DNA of 36,054 bases from Betaproteobacteria bacterium (GCA_018970865.1 JAGWVN010000029.1:1-36054), one strand, 5' to 3'. Shown: positions 10,145 through 20,886, counted from the stretch's first letter. A program made the numbers and translations. Notes: generated by a model from the sequence alone, not told the origin.

Positions 10145-12286
10145 TCAGGCCGGCTCGGTCGGCCCGGCCAGACGCTCGAGCAGGCGCTGCTGCGACACCC
10201 GGCGCAGCCCGCGTACCCGGCGGCGCTGATAGCCGCCCTCGCCGTCCATGACCCAGGCCGAGCCGTTGTCGCGCAGGTGCTCGAGCAGGCCTTCCTCGAT
10301 CACCCGCTTGCGCAGCCGGGGGTCGCGGACCGGGAAAGCCACTTCCACCCGGCGCAGCAGGTTGCGGTCCATCCAGTCGGCCGAGGCCAGCCAGACATCG
10401 CGCTCGCCATCGTTCCAGAAGTGGTACACCCGGCTGTGCTCGAGGAAGCGGCCGACGATCGAGCGCACCCGGATGTTCTCCGACAAACCCGGCACACCGG
10501 GACGCAGCGCGCAGACCCCGCGCACGACCAGGTCGATCTTCACGCCCGCCTGACTGGCCTTGTAGAGCGCCGCGATCACGGTGGGCTCGAGCAGCGCGTT
10601 GACCTTGGCGGCGATGTAGCCGCGGCGGCCGGCGCGGGCATGTCGCGCCTCGCGGCGGATGGAGGCGAGCACCATCGCATGCAGCGTGAACGGCGACTGC
10701 ACCAGCGCATTGAGCTCGCCGGCTCGGCCCAGCCCGGTGAGCCGGCGGAAGAGCTCGTGCACATCGGCGCAGATCTTCTCGTCGGCGGTGAGCAGACCGA
10801 AGTCCTCGTACAGGCGGGCAGTGCGCGGGTGGTAGTTGCCGGTGCCCAGATGCACATAGCGGCGCAGCCGTCCGTCCTCGCGGCGCACGATCATCGCCAT
10901 CTTGGCGTGGGTCTTGTGCCCGACCACGCCGTAGACCACATGCGCGCCAACCTGCTCGAGGCGAGCCGCCCAGTTGATGTTGGCCTCCTCATCGAAGCGG
11001 GCCATCAGCTCAAGCACCACCGTGACCTCCTTGCCGATGCGGGCCGCCTCGATCAGCGACTCCATCAGCGCCGAGTCGGTGCCGGTGCGGTAGATGGTCT
11101 GCTTGATCGCGACCACTTTCGGGTCGGTGGCGGCTGAGCTGAGGAAGCCCATCACCGGATTGAAGGACTCGTAGGGATGGTGCAGCAGGATGTCGCGCCG
11201 GCGAATGGCCGCGAACAGGTCGCGCTCGGCGAGCTCCGGCGGCACCCGGGCCTCGAAGACCGGGAACTTCAGGTCGGGCCGCTCCACCAGATCGATCACC
11301 TGGCCCAGGCGATGCAGGTTGACCGGGCCGGCCACCCGGTAGCAGTCGGATTCCTCGAGCCCGAACTCGTCGAGCAGCCGGTGCAGCACCGGGTCGGGAC
11401 AGGCCGCCGACACCTCCAGGCGCACCGCGTCGCCGTAATGGCGCTGCCGCAGTTCGCCCTGCAGCGCGCTGCGCAGGTCGGTGATCTCCTCGTCGTCGAC
11501 GAAGAGCTCGCTGTTGCGGGTGACCCGGAACTGGTGAACCGCGCGCACCACCAGACCCGGGAACAGCCGCTCGACGAAGCCCTGGACCACCGAGGTGAGC
11601 AGCATCACGCCATGCGCCACGCCGCAGACCGCCGGGGGCACGCTCAGCACCCGGGGCAGCGCCCGCGGCGCCTGGACCACCGCCAGACCGGCACGCCGGC
11701 CGAAGGCGTCCTGGCCCTCGAGCTCGACCATGAAATTCAGGCTCTTGTTGAGGATGCGCGGAAACGGATGCGCCGGGTCGAGCGCGATCGGCGTGAGCAG
11801 GGGCTCGATCTCGTCCAGGAAGACCTGCTCGGCCCACTGCCGGACCGCCGGGGTCCAGGACGCGATCATCTGGAAGACGATGCCCTCGGCGGCAAGCGCC
11901 GGCGTCAGCGCGTCATTGAGCAGCCCGTACTGGCGCTCGACCAGCAGGCGGGCGCGCGCGGCAACGGTGCGCAGGCTCTCGCGCGCAGCCACCGCATCGG
12001 CATGCCGGGAAGCCGCGATCTCGCGCAGTTCGGCCACCCGCACCTCGAAGAACTCGTCGAGGTTGCTGGAGACGATGGTCAGGTAGCGCAGCCGCTCGAG
12101 CAGCGGCACCAGCGAAGACTCCGCCTGCGCCAGCACGCGCTCGTTGAAGGCGAGCATGCCGAGCTCGCGGTTGAGCAGACGCGGCTCACCCTGCGTCGGC
12201 AGATCGCTGCCTTGATCGGAGGCTTCCATGGAGCCCAGTCTCTGGGCACGGGATGACGATTTGATGACACGGGTTTTATTTGCCAT
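10145..12286 (-). CDS. ppk: Polyphosphate kinase 1
   Basis: A 713-residue PPK1, which reversibly polymerises the gamma-phosphate of ATP into polyphosphate. The start is the ATG at 12286, with AGGAGG spaced 8 bp upstream; the frame runs on to 12859 but that part is antisense to ppx and non-coding. Recognisable pieces: RLLNRELGMLAFNERVLAQA and NLDEFFEVRVA (N-terminal domain), HPFPRILNKSLNFMV, HHPYESFNPVMGFLSSAATD, AIKQTIYRTGTDSALMESL, the first phospholipase-D-like histidine block HKTHAKMAMI with HLGTGNYHP, and the second, HSRVYHFWN. These include the autophosphorylated histidine regions. Length is usual for the family. It is divergent from ppx with 48 bp between start codons, the common arrangement in Burkholderiales, where one short region sets both synthesis and breakdown of polyphosphate. 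Confidence 0.97.
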   Translation of the reverse strand: MANKTRVIKSSSRAQRLGSMEASDQGSDLPTQGEPRLLNRELGMLAFNERVLAQAESSLVPLLERLRYLTIVSSNLDEFFEVRVAELREIAASRHADAVAARESLRTVAARARLLVERQYGLLNDALTPALAAEGIVFQMIASWTPAVRQWAEQVFLDEIEPLLTPIALDPAHPFPRILNKSLNFMVELEGQDAFGRRAGLAVVQAPRALPRVLSVPPAVCGVAHGVMLLTSVVQGFVERLFPGLVVRAVHQFRVTRNSELFVDDEEITDLRSALQGELRQRHYGDAVRLEVSAACPDPVLHRLLDEFGLEESDCYRVAGPVNLHRLGQVIDLVERPDLKFPVFEARVPPELAERDLFAAIRRRDILLHHPYESFNPVMGFLSSAATDPKVVAIKQTIYRTGTDSALMESLIEAARIGKEVTVVLELMARFDEEANINWAARLEQVGAHVVYGVVGHKTHAKMAMIVRREDGRLRRYVHLGTGNYHPRTARLYEDFGLLTADEKICADVHELFRRLTGLGRAGELNALVQSPFTLHAMVLASIRREARHARAGRRGYIAAKVNALLEPTVIAALYKASQAGVKIDLVVRGVCALRPGVPGLSENIRVRSIVGRFLEHSRVYHFWNDGERDVWLASADWMDRNLLRRVEVAFPVRDPRLRKRVIEEGLLEHLRDNGSAWVMDGEGGYQRRRVRGLRRVSQQRLLERLAGPTEPA

Positions 12287-12334
12287 TCTCCCGGCCTCCT
12301 CTGTCCATTGTGCCTTGTCCGCTCCTGACCCGGG

Positions 12335-13834
12335 ATGCCTGAACGCCACCTGCTTGCCGCCGTCGACCTCGGATCGAACAGCTTCCGCCTGCTGATCGGG
12401 CGCGTCGAGCAATCGGGCAGCGGGGTCCAGGTGCAGCCGCTCGATGCGCTGAAGGCGCCGGTGCGGCTGGCGGCTGGCCTCACGCCCGAAGGCATGATCG
12501 ACGCCCCGGCGCAGCAGCGCGCCCTCGAGGCGCTGGCCCGCTTCGGCGAGCGGCTGCGCTCCTTCAGCCCCGACGCGGTGCGGGCGGTGGCCACCAACAC
12601 CCTGCGGGTGGCGCGCAACGCCAGCCACTTCCGGGCCACCGCCGAAGCCGCGCTCGGCTTTCCGATCGACATCATCGCCGGGCATGAAGAGGCGCGGCTG
12701 ATCTACTGCGGCGCGGCGCACGCCCTGCCTGCCGACGGCCGCAATCGGCTGGTGGTCGACATCGGCGGTGGCTCCACGGAGTGCATCATCGGACAAGACT
12801 ACGAGACCCACCTGCTCGAGTCGGTGAGCGTGGGCTGCGTGTCGCTCACCCGCAAGCACTTCCCCGACGGCAACCTCAGCCGCTCGTCTTTCGAGAAGGC
12901 GGTGCTGCGCGCACGCGCCGCGCTGGCGCCGATCGGGCTCGCCTACCGGCGCGAGGGCTGGGACTACGCCGTGGGCACGTCAGGCACCGCCAAGTCGCTG
13001 AGCCAGATCGCGGCGGCGCAGTGGGGTCGCACCGAGCTCACCCGCCAGGGCCTGCGCGACATCGCCGACGCCCTGCTGGCCGCGGGCAGCGCCGAGCGGC
13101 TCAGGCTGGAAGGCCTGCGGGCCGATCGCCGGCCGGTGCTGGCCGGCGGCCTGGCGGCCATGATCGCGGTGTTCGAGGAACTGGAGCTGCCGGCCATGCG
13201 CTACTGCCCGGGCGCGCTGCGTCAGGGTCTGCTCTACGACCTGCTCGGGCGCGAGACCGAGGGCGACATGCGCGAGCTCACCGTGGCCCGCATGAGCGCG
13301 CGTTATGGTCTCGACCCGGCGCATGGCGCACGGGTGGCCGAGACCGCCCGCGCGATGCTCGGTCAGGCCGACCGCGGACCGGCCGAGCAGCGCTCCGCCG
13401 ATCGCGACCTGCTCGGCTGGACGGCGCAGCTCGCCGAAGTGGGCATGTCGATCTCGCACGAGGACCACCACCGGCACTCGGGATACATCCTCAGCCATGC
13501 CGACATGCCGGGCTTCAGCCAGAACGAGCAGGCGCGCATGGCCAGCCTCGCCCTCGGTCAGGGCGGCGGCCTGCGCAAGATGCGCGGCGCGATCACCGAC
13601 GAGCGCGACTGGCTGATGCTGCTCTGCCTGCGGGTGGCGATCATCCTGCACCGCCGCCGCGACGGCGAGGAGGTGCCGCTGCCGGCGCTGTTCGCGCGCG
13701 CCGGACGGGTTCGCATCGAGCTGCCGGCGGCCTGGGCGCAGCGCCATCCCCTGAGCGACGAGAGCCTGCGGGCCGAGGCCGCCACCTGGAACGAGGTTGG
13801 CCCGTTCCCGGAAGTGCTCTACCAGACCTTGTAG
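12335..13834 (+). CDS. ppx: Exopolyphosphatase (Ppx/GppA family)
   Basis: A 499-residue actin-fold phosphatase that removes terminal phosphate from polyphosphate or the 5'-phosphate of pppGpp. Motifs: phosphate-1 AAVDLGSNSFRLLIG, then RAVATNTLRVARN, the catalytic-glutamate stretch IIAGHEEARLIYCG, and phosphate-2 VVDIGGGSTECIIG, followed by the C-terminal HD-like helical domain with EVGMSISHEDHHRHSGYIL. The start at 12335 has only a weak ribosome-binding site. The stop is followed after 4 bp by the plsB start, so ppx and plsB are probably cotranscribed. Confidence 0.95.
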   Translation: MPERHLLAAVDLGSNSFRLLIGRVEQSGSGVQVQPLDALKAPVRLAAGLTPEGMIDAPAQQRALEALARFGERLRSFSPDAVRAVATNTLRVARNASHFRATAEAALGFPIDIIAGHEEARLIYCGAAHALPADGRNRLVVDIGGGSTECIIGQDYETHLLESVSVGCVSLTRKHFPDGNLSRSSFEKAVLRARAALAPIGLAYRREGWDYAVGTSGTAKSLSQIAAAQWGRTELTRQGLRDIADALLAAGSAERLRLEGLRADRRPVLAGGLAAMIAVFEELELPAMRYCPGALRQGLLYDLLGRETEGDMRELTVARMSARYGLDPAHGARVAETARAMLGQADRGPAEQRSADRDLLGWTAQLAEVGMSISHEDHHRHSGYILSHADMPGFSQNEQARMASLALGQGGGLRKMRGAITDERDWLMLLCLRVAIILHRRRDGEEVPLPALFARAGRVRIELPAAWAQRHPLSDESLRAEAATWNEVGPFPEVLYQTL

Positions 13835-13838
13835 TCGC

Positions 13839-16496
13839 ATGCGCAACCGCCTGGTGGACCTCGCCCGGCGGGCCCTCCTGACGCTGGTGCGATTCGAGGT
13901 GAGCGGCCAGGAGGCCGTGCGCGAGGCCGCCCCACGCCGGGTGTCGACCGCGACGGGCGAGGCGGGCACGGCCGGGCCGGACCATGCCCCGCCAGATCCC
14001 GCGCCGATCCTCTGCTACGTGCTGCCGGTGCGCCAGATCACCGCGCTGCTGGTGCTCGAGGAGGCCACCCGCCGATTCGGGCTGCCCGGCCCGCTGCAGC
14101 CGATCGATCGAGCCGGGCTGCGCGAGCGTCACGGCTACTTCTTTCTCAGCCGACGCGGCCAGCCCTCCCCGCTGGGCAGCACGCCCTACCGGTATCCGCC
14201 CCGGCTGGCACGCCTGGCCGCGGCCGCGCGCGAGGCCGACGCGCCGCCGCTGCGGGTGGTGCCGGTGAGCGTGTTCTTCGGTCGCGCGCCGCGCCAGCAG
14301 GAGTCGCTGCTCAAGGTGATGGTGGCCGATGCCTGGTCGGCGCCGGGCCTGTTCACCCAGCTGCTGCGGGTGCTGATCCATGGCCGCCAGACCCTGATCC
14401 GCTTCAGCCCGCCGATCGCGCTGGCCGACCTGCTCATCCAGACCCGCGCTGACGCGACCAACGCAGCCGACGCGACCGCCCCGGCCGAGCCGCCGGCGAC
14501 GGCCCCTGCGGCCGACCCCGCCAGCGACCAGCGCCGCGTGGCTCGCGCGCTGCGCGCGCAGTTCCGCCTCGAGCGCGAACTCGCCATCGGCCCCAACCTG
14601 TCGCACCGCCAGACGCTGATCGGCGCCCTGATCGCCAGCCCGCCGGTGCGCGCGCAGATCGCCGCGCAGGTGGTTCGCGCCGGCATCAGCCCGGCCCAGG
14701 CCGAGCTGCAGGCGCGGCGCATGGCGGTGGGCATCGCCTCGGACTATTCCTACCCGGTCATCCGCGCCTGGGATGTGGCGCTCACCGCGCTGTGGACCCG
14801 CATCTACCGCGGCGTGTCAGTGCACGGCTTCGAGACGCTCGCGCACACCGCCGCGGGCGCGCAGCTGGTCTGGCTGCCCTGCCACCGCAGCCATGTCGAC
14901 TATCTGCTGCTGTCGTGGATCATCCACCACCGCGGGCTGCAGATTCCGCACATCGCCGCCGGCGAGAACCTCGACATCCCGGTGGCCGGCACCCTGCTGC
15001 GACGCGCCGGCGCGTTCTTCATGCGCCGCAGCTTCCGCGACGATCCGCTGTACGGCGCGGTGTTCGCGCAGTACCTGCACGAGCTGCTGCGGCGCGGCTA
15101 TCCGATCGAGTACTTCGTGGAGGGCGGCCGCAGCCGCACCGGCCTGACCCTCCCGGCGCGCGCCGGGCTGCTGGGGATGACCGTCGACAGCTTCCTGCGC
15201 GAACCGGTTCGGCCGCAGGTGCTGCTGCCGGTGTACATCGGCTACGAGCAGGTGATCGAGTCCGCGAGCCACGCCGCCGAGCTCGCCGGCGGCCGCAAGT
15301 CACGCGAGACCCTGGCCGGCGCGCTGCGCGCGGTGGCCGCCCTGCGCAAGCGGGACTTCGGCCGGGTGCATGTGAACCTGGGCGAGCCGGTGATGCTCAC
15401 CGACCTGCTCGAGCGGCACTGGCCGCAATGGCGCGAAGCGCAGGCCCTGGCAGCGGGCGATCCCGGAGGTGATCCGGCAGGCGATCCGGCAGGCGATCCG
15501 GCACGTGATGCGTCAAACGATCCGCAGGCCGATGCCGGGCGCGCCGCACAACGCAGCGCCGTGATCCAGGCTCTGGCACAGGCGGTCAGCGAACGCATCA
15601 ACCAGGCCGTGGTGATCGGCCCGATCAACCTGCTGGCGATGGCGATGCCCGGCGCCGACAAGGCCGCGATCGACGAGGACGAGCTGCACGCGCGCATCCG
15701 CCTGCTCAAGGCGCTGGCCGCGGCCAACCCGATGTCCCCGCGCCAGGTTCTGACCGGCGACGAGCCCGCCGCGGTGATCGCGCTCGGCCTGTCGCAGGGC
15801 CTGATCCGCCGTCAGCCGCATCCGCTGGGCGATCTCGTCCTGGTGATCGAGGAGCGGCGCCACGCGGTGGACTACGCCCGCCACAATGTGCTGCACGCCT
15901 TCGCCGAAGCCGGGCTGATCGCCGGTCTGCTCGCCCAGGGCGAGGGCCGCGCAGAGGCGGCGCCGCCCGCGGCCGCGCTCGGCCTGCACCCCCTGCTGCG
16001 GACCGAGCTCTTCCTGGGCGACGACGGCCGCCCGCCCATGGCCCGGCTGCAGGCCTGTCTCGATGCGCTCGGGCGCGATGCGCCGTCCGGCCCGCCCTCC
16101 AGACACCGCTGGCTCGCCGCGCCGGTGGCACCGCTGCTGCTGCGCTGGGCGCTGGTCGCGAGCCTGCTCGATGGCCTGGCGTCGGACCCGCCTGAGGCCA
16201 GGCTGGTCGAGGACTGCGCGCTGATGGTCGCCGAGCGCATGGCCCTGCTCGACCCGGCCAGCGCCGCGCGACTGCCCCAGCGCGCCGCGTTGCGCCAGGC
16301 GCTCGGCACGCTGCAATCGCTCGGCCATGTGACGCAGATCGAGGGCAGGCTGAGCGCGCAGCCCTCGCTGGCCGGGCTCTCGGCCTTCGCGCTGAGGGCG
16401 CTGCCGCCGCGCACCGCCGAGGCGATCGCCCGTGCCGCCCGGCGACCACCCGCCGCGTTGCTGGCCGCGGCTCAGACCCCGAACCGGCGCCGGTAA
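13839..16496 (+). CDS. plsB: Glycerol-3-phosphate 1-O-acyltransferase
   Basis: An 885-residue inner-membrane-associated enzyme that makes lysophosphatidic acid from glycerol-3-phosphate and acyl-ACP or acyl-CoA. The ATG at 13839, 4 bp after the ppx stop, is used; the earlier ATG at 13797 lies within ppx. Acyltransferase blocks are all present: block I H349-RSHV-D354 (HX4D), block II FFMRRSFRDDPLYGAVFAQY, block III YFVEGGRSRTG, block IV VLLPVYIGYEQ. Two low-complexity insertions are unusual: an Ala/Pro/Thr linker (about residues 205-235) and a G-D-P-A/G repeat (about 540-556) encoded by 12-bp direct repeats. The last 25 bp overlap the end of the convergent OlsB-like gene. Confidence 0.95.
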   Translation: MRNRLVDLARRALLTLVRFEVSGQEAVREAAPRRVSTATGEAGTAGPDHAPPDPAPILCYVLPVRQITALLVLEEATRRFGLPGPLQPIDRAGLRERHGYFFLSRRGQPSPLGSTPYRYPPRLARLAAAAREADAPPLRVVPVSVFFGRAPRQQESLLKVMVADAWSAPGLFTQLLRVLIHGRQTLIRFSPPIALADLLIQTRADATNAADATAPAEPPATAPAADPASDQRRVARALRAQFRLERELAIGPNLSHRQTLIGALIASPPVRAQIAAQVVRAGISPAQAELQARRMAVGIASDYSYPVIRAWDVALTALWTRIYRGVSVHGFETLAHTAAGAQLVWLPCHRSHVDYLLLSWIIHHRGLQIPHIAAGENLDIPVAGTLLRRAGAFFMRRSFRDDPLYGAVFAQYLHELLRRGYPIEYFVEGGRSRTGLTLPARAGLLGMTVDSFLREPVRPQVLLPVYIGYEQVIESASHAAELAGGRKSRETLAGALRAVAALRKRDFGRVHVNLGEPVMLTDLLERHWPQWREAQALAAGDPGGDPAGDPAGDPARDASNDPQADAGRAAQRSAVIQALAQAVSERINQAVVIGPINLLAMAMPGADKAAIDEDELHARIRLLKALAAANPMSPRQVLTGDEPAAVIALGLSQGLIRRQPHPLGDLVLVIEERRHAVDYARHNVLHAFAEAGLIAGLLAQGEGRAEAAPPAAALGLHPLLRTELFLGDDGRPPMARLQACLDALGRDAPSGPPSRHRWLAAPVAPLLLRWALVASLLDGLASDPPEARLVEDCALMVAERMALLDPASAARLPQRAALRQALGTLQSLGHVTQIEGRLSAQPSLAGLSAFALRALPPRTAEAIARAARRPPAALLAAAQTPNRRR
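15457..15505 (+). repeat. 12-bp tandem repeats inside plsB encoding Gly-Asp-Pro-Ala units
   Basis: About four imperfect copies of a 12-bp unit (GGCGATCCGGCA type) encode GDPGGDPAGDPAGDPARD. The unit length is a multiple of three, so copy-number change would lengthen or shorten the linker without a frameshift. It lies after acyltransferase block IV, outside the catalytic blocks. Confidence 0.8.
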
Positions 16497-17212
16497 CGCG
16501 CGCTCAGCGCGTCGACATTGAGCAGCAACGGCAGGTCGGCGCACCCGAAGTCGGCGTCATGATGCGGCTCGCCCAGCAGGCGCGCGCCAGCGCGCAGATA
16601 GCCCTTGAGCAGCGGCGGCAGCGGCGCCGGGGACGGCAGCGGGGCCAGCGTCTCCAGCGGCAGACGCGCGCGCGGCCAGACCCGCAGGCTCTCGCCGGCG
16701 AGATGGGTGTCTGCCAGTCGCCGGTAGAGGTCGGCGGCGAGCCGCCCGCCGTCGGCCATCGGCACGCTGACGCAGCCGATCAGGTAGCGATGGCCGCTGT
16801 CGGCGAGCAGCGCGCTCAGCGCGCCCCAGAGCAGCATCAGCACCGGCCCGCCGCGATGGTCGGCCCGCACGCAGGCCCGGCCGAGTTCGACCAGGTCGTC
16901 ACGGATCGGCGCCAGGCGCCCGAGGTCGAACTCACCCTCGGCGTAGAGCCGGCCGATCGCGCGGGCGCCCTGCGGCATCAGCACCCGGTAGGTGCCCACC
17001 ACCGCGCCGCGCGGGCCCTCGCGCACGATCAGATGCCGGCAGTGGGCGTCGAAGGCATCGCATTCGAGCCCGGCCTCGGCCGTGCCCCGCGCGCCGAGCT
17101 CCTGCACGAAGACCTGATGACGCAGGCGCAGCGCCGCGGCCACCTCCTCGTCGGTGCGGGCGACGCACACCCGCAGTTCGGCAGCGACATCGGCTTCGGC
17201 AATCGCGGTCAT
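16472..17212 (-). CDS. olsB: OlsB-like N-acyltransferase (probable L-ornithine N-alpha-acyltransferase)
   Basis: A 246-residue GNAT-fold protein of the COG3176/OlsB group, whose best known members transfer a 3-hydroxyacyl chain from ACP to ornithine to start ornithine-lipid synthesis. The start is the ATG at 17212, with GGAG about 8 bp upstream; the open frame to 17320 runs over the leuA promoter region. Family features: ALRLRHQVFVQELGA, the conserved R-x-x-V/F-F-x-E-E/L-G segment; LECDAFDAHCRHLIV; VVGTYRVLMPQGA; then ELGRACVRADHRGG and LMLLWGALSALL. The family also contains hemolysin-like acyltransferases of other substrate, so ornithine is inferred. No olsA partner is in the window; the neighbouring plsB shows the local lipid theme. 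It ends 25 bp inside plsB on the other strand. Confidence 0.75.
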   Translation of the reverse strand: MTAIAEADVAAELRVCVARTDEEVAAALRLRHQVFVQELGARGTAEAGLECDAFDAHCRHLIVREGPRGAVVGTYRVLMPQGARAIGRLYAEGEFDLGRLAPIRDDLVELGRACVRADHRGGPVLMLLWGALSALLADSGHRYLIGCVSVPMADGGRLAADLYRRLADTHLAGESLRVWPRARLPLETLAPLPSPAPLPPLLKGYLRAGARLLGEPHHDADFGCADLPLLLNVDALSARYRRRFGV

Positions 17213-17265
17213 GATCGGGCTCCGGACAGGATGACGACACGATGGACCGCGAAGGTTGCAGCGCA

Positions 17266-17294
17266 TTGACGCGACGATGAAGTCGCGATGACAG
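17266..17294 (-). promoter_or_regulatory. Possible Pho box upstream of the OlsB-like gene
   Basis: On the minus strand three half-sites recur exactly every 11 bp: CTGTCAT (17294-17288), ACTTCAT (17283-17277) and GCGTCAA (17272-17266). The first equals the Pho box half-site consensus, the other two match at 4 of 7. The 7+4 spacing is the PhoB pattern. It points toward olsB, whose start is 54 bp further on. In Sinorhizobium meliloti olsB is induced by phosphate limitation through PhoB, so the setting fits, but two half-sites are weak. Confidence 0.35.
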
Positions 17295-17297
17295 CGG

Positions 17298-19252
<1,955 letters not shown>

Positions 19253-19253
19253 G

Positions 19254-19281
19254 CGGCTCAGGCGCAGGCCGGCTCAGGCGC
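19254..19281. repeat. Duplicated 12-mer around the stop codon of the aldo/keto reductase
   Basis: CGGCTCAGGCGC occurs at 19254-19265 and again at 19270-19281. The second copy contains the reductase stop (TGA at 19276-19274, minus strand) and the first contains a second TGA. The rest of the 21-bp space between the convergent genes shows no terminator. Confidence 0.7.
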
Positions 19282-20221
19282 TGGCCGCATCGAGCTCCGC
19301 GACGGCGGCCGCATCGAGCGGCAGCCGCAGGCCCGCCAGCAGCGCCTGCAGCTGCTCGACGCTGGTGGCGCTGGCGATCGGCGCGGCAATCGCCGGCCGG
19401 TCGCGCAACCAGGCGATCGCCACCGCGGTCTGGGTGGTGCCCAGCCGCGCGGCCACTGCATCGAGCGCGACCAGGATGCGCAGCCCGCGCTCGTTCAGGT
19501 AGCTGCCGGCGCGCGCCCCGCGGGCGCGGCCCTGCAGGTCTTCCGGCTTGCGGTACTTGCCGCTGAGAAAGCCCGCCGCCAGCGAGTAGTACGGGATGAC
19601 CGACAGGCCTTCCCTGACGCACAGCGGCTGCAGCTCGGCTTCGAAGCCGGCGCGATCGGCGAGGTTGTAGCCGGGCTGCAGGGTCTCGTAGCGCGGCAGG
19701 CCCAGCCGGGCAGACACCGCCAGGGCCTGCGCCAGACGCGGCGCGGTGTAGTTGGAGGCGCCGATGGCGCGCACCTTGCCAGCCTTGATCAGGTCGGCGA
19801 ACGCGCCCAGGGTGTCTTCCAGCGGCGTGTCGGCATCGTCCTGATGCGCCTGATAGAGATCGATGCAGTCGATGCCCAGGCGCTGCAGCGAGGCATCGAC
19901 CGCGCGGCGCAGATAGGCCGGCGACAGGCCCTTGTTGCCCTCGCCCATGTCCATGCCGGCCTTGGTCGCGATCAGCACCTGGTTGCGCCGGCCGCTGCGC
20001 GCCAGCCACTGGCCGATCAGGCTCTCGGACTCGCCGCCGCGATTGCCGGGCACCCAGCGTGAATAGACATCGGCGGTGTCGATCAGGTTGCAGCCGGCAT
20101 CGACGAAGGCATCGAGCAACTGGAAGGAACGGGCCGCATCGGCCGTCCAGCCGAAGACATTGCCGCCGAAGGCGAGCGGCACAACCTTCAGGCCGCTGCG
20201 ACCGAGTTCACGGGTTTGCAT
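19274..20221 (-). CDS. Aldo/keto reductase
   Basis: A 315-residue NADPH-dependent (beta/alpha)8 oxidoreductase. It starts MQTRELGRSGLKVVPLAFGG, with a GAGG site before the ATG at 20221. The catalytic tetrad of the superfamily is in place: D48 (NLIDTAD), Y53 (DVYSRW), K87 (LIATKAGM) and H126 (DLYQAHQDD). The C-terminal half holds the NADP-binding segments (VIPYYSLAAGFLSGKYRKPE and SATSVEQLQALL). This branch resembles E. coli YghZ/Tas-type reductases that act on aldehydes such as methylglyoxal; the physiological substrate is not deducible. It follows sixA at 54 bp on the same strand and may be cotranscribed. It converges on leuA. Confidence 0.9.
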   Translation of the reverse strand: MQTRELGRSGLKVVPLAFGGNVFGWTADAARSFQLLDAFVDAGCNLIDTADVYSRWVPGNRGGESESLIGQWLARSGRRNQVLIATKAGMDMGEGNKGLSPAYLRRAVDASLQRLGIDCIDLYQAHQDDADTPLEDTLGAFADLIKAGKVRAIGASNYTAPRLAQALAVSARLGLPRYETLQPGYNLADRAGFEAELQPLCVREGLSVIPYYSLAAGFLSGKYRKPEDLQGRARGARAGSYLNERGLRILVALDAVAARLGTTQTAVAIAWLRDRPAIAAPIASATSVEQLQALLAGLRLPLDAAAVAELDAASA

Positions 20222-20275
20222 GGATTGACCTCGCGGGAGAGTCCCGCAGGCCGGCGCGGCCGCGCGGGGGACCGT

Positions 20276-20740
20276 TCAGAGCTGCTCGGGGTTGGTCACC
20301 GAGCGTAGCACGACCTGCTCGCGGCCTTCGCGCTCGCGGGTGCTCAGCCACCAGACCGCGCCCTTGCGCACGCTCCAGTCCATCTCCTGACCGGCCATCA
20401 GCAGGCTGGCCAGGCGTCCGAGCATCGGCTGGTGGCCGACCAGCACCGCGGTACCGCCGCAGCCCTCGGGGCCCTGCGGCCAGTTCGCCGCCGCCAGGTA
20501 GTGGGCGACATCGACATCCGGGGCGAGATGACGCTCGATGCGGTAGTCGATGCCCAGCGCGTCGGCGGTCTGGCGGGTGCGCTGCGCGGGGCTCGCCAGG
20601 ATCAGGCAGCGCTCGGGCAGGCGCGGCCGCAGCCACTGCGCCATGGCCTGCGCCTGTCGCCGGCCCCGCGCGGTGAGTTCACGGGCAAGATCGGGCTCGG
20701 CATCCTGCGCCTCGGCATGGCGCCACAGAATCAGGTTCAT
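20276..20740 (-). CDS. sixA: Phosphohistidine phosphatase SixA
   Basis: A 154-residue histidine-phosphatase-fold protein. The start at 20740 is supported by GGAG 6 bp upstream and by the family N-terminus MNLILWRHAEA; 13 extra residues from an earlier ATG at 20779 are not conserved-looking. The catalytic RHA motif (residues 7-9), ILASPAQRTRQTA and VLVGHQPMLGRLASLLM, with the second catalytic histidine, are those of SixA, which removes phosphate from the histidine of Hpt domains in phosphorelays or of NPr in the nitrogen PTS. It lies between fdx and the aldo/keto reductase, all on the minus strand. Confidence 0.9.
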   Translation of the reverse strand: MNLILWRHAEAQDAEPDLARELTARGRRQAQAMAQWLRPRLPERCLILASPAQRTRQTADALGIDYRIERHLAPDVDVAHYLAAANWPQGPEGCGGTAVLVGHQPMLGRLASLLMAGQEMDWSVRKGAVWWLSTREREGREQVVLRSVTNPEQL

Positions 20741-20861
20741 CGGATCTCCGGGAAACGCGCCCGAGGATGATCGCCGCACATGGCAGCGAGATGTCGATGG
20801 CGGTCGATGGAACCGGACGGTTCGGGGGCGGATCGGGGCGGGGCCGGTTCGGAGCGCGTCG

Positions 20862-20886
20862 GTCCGGGCGCGTCAGTCCGGGCGCG

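Noticed and set aside
12301-12320. Possible Pho box (two TGTCC motifs) between ppk and ppx
   Set aside because: The motifs are 14 bp apart rather than 11 and match the half-site poorly.
12287-12859. Upstream extension of the ppk frame
   Set aside because: It is antisense to ppx; the AGGAGG site before 12286 fixes the start.
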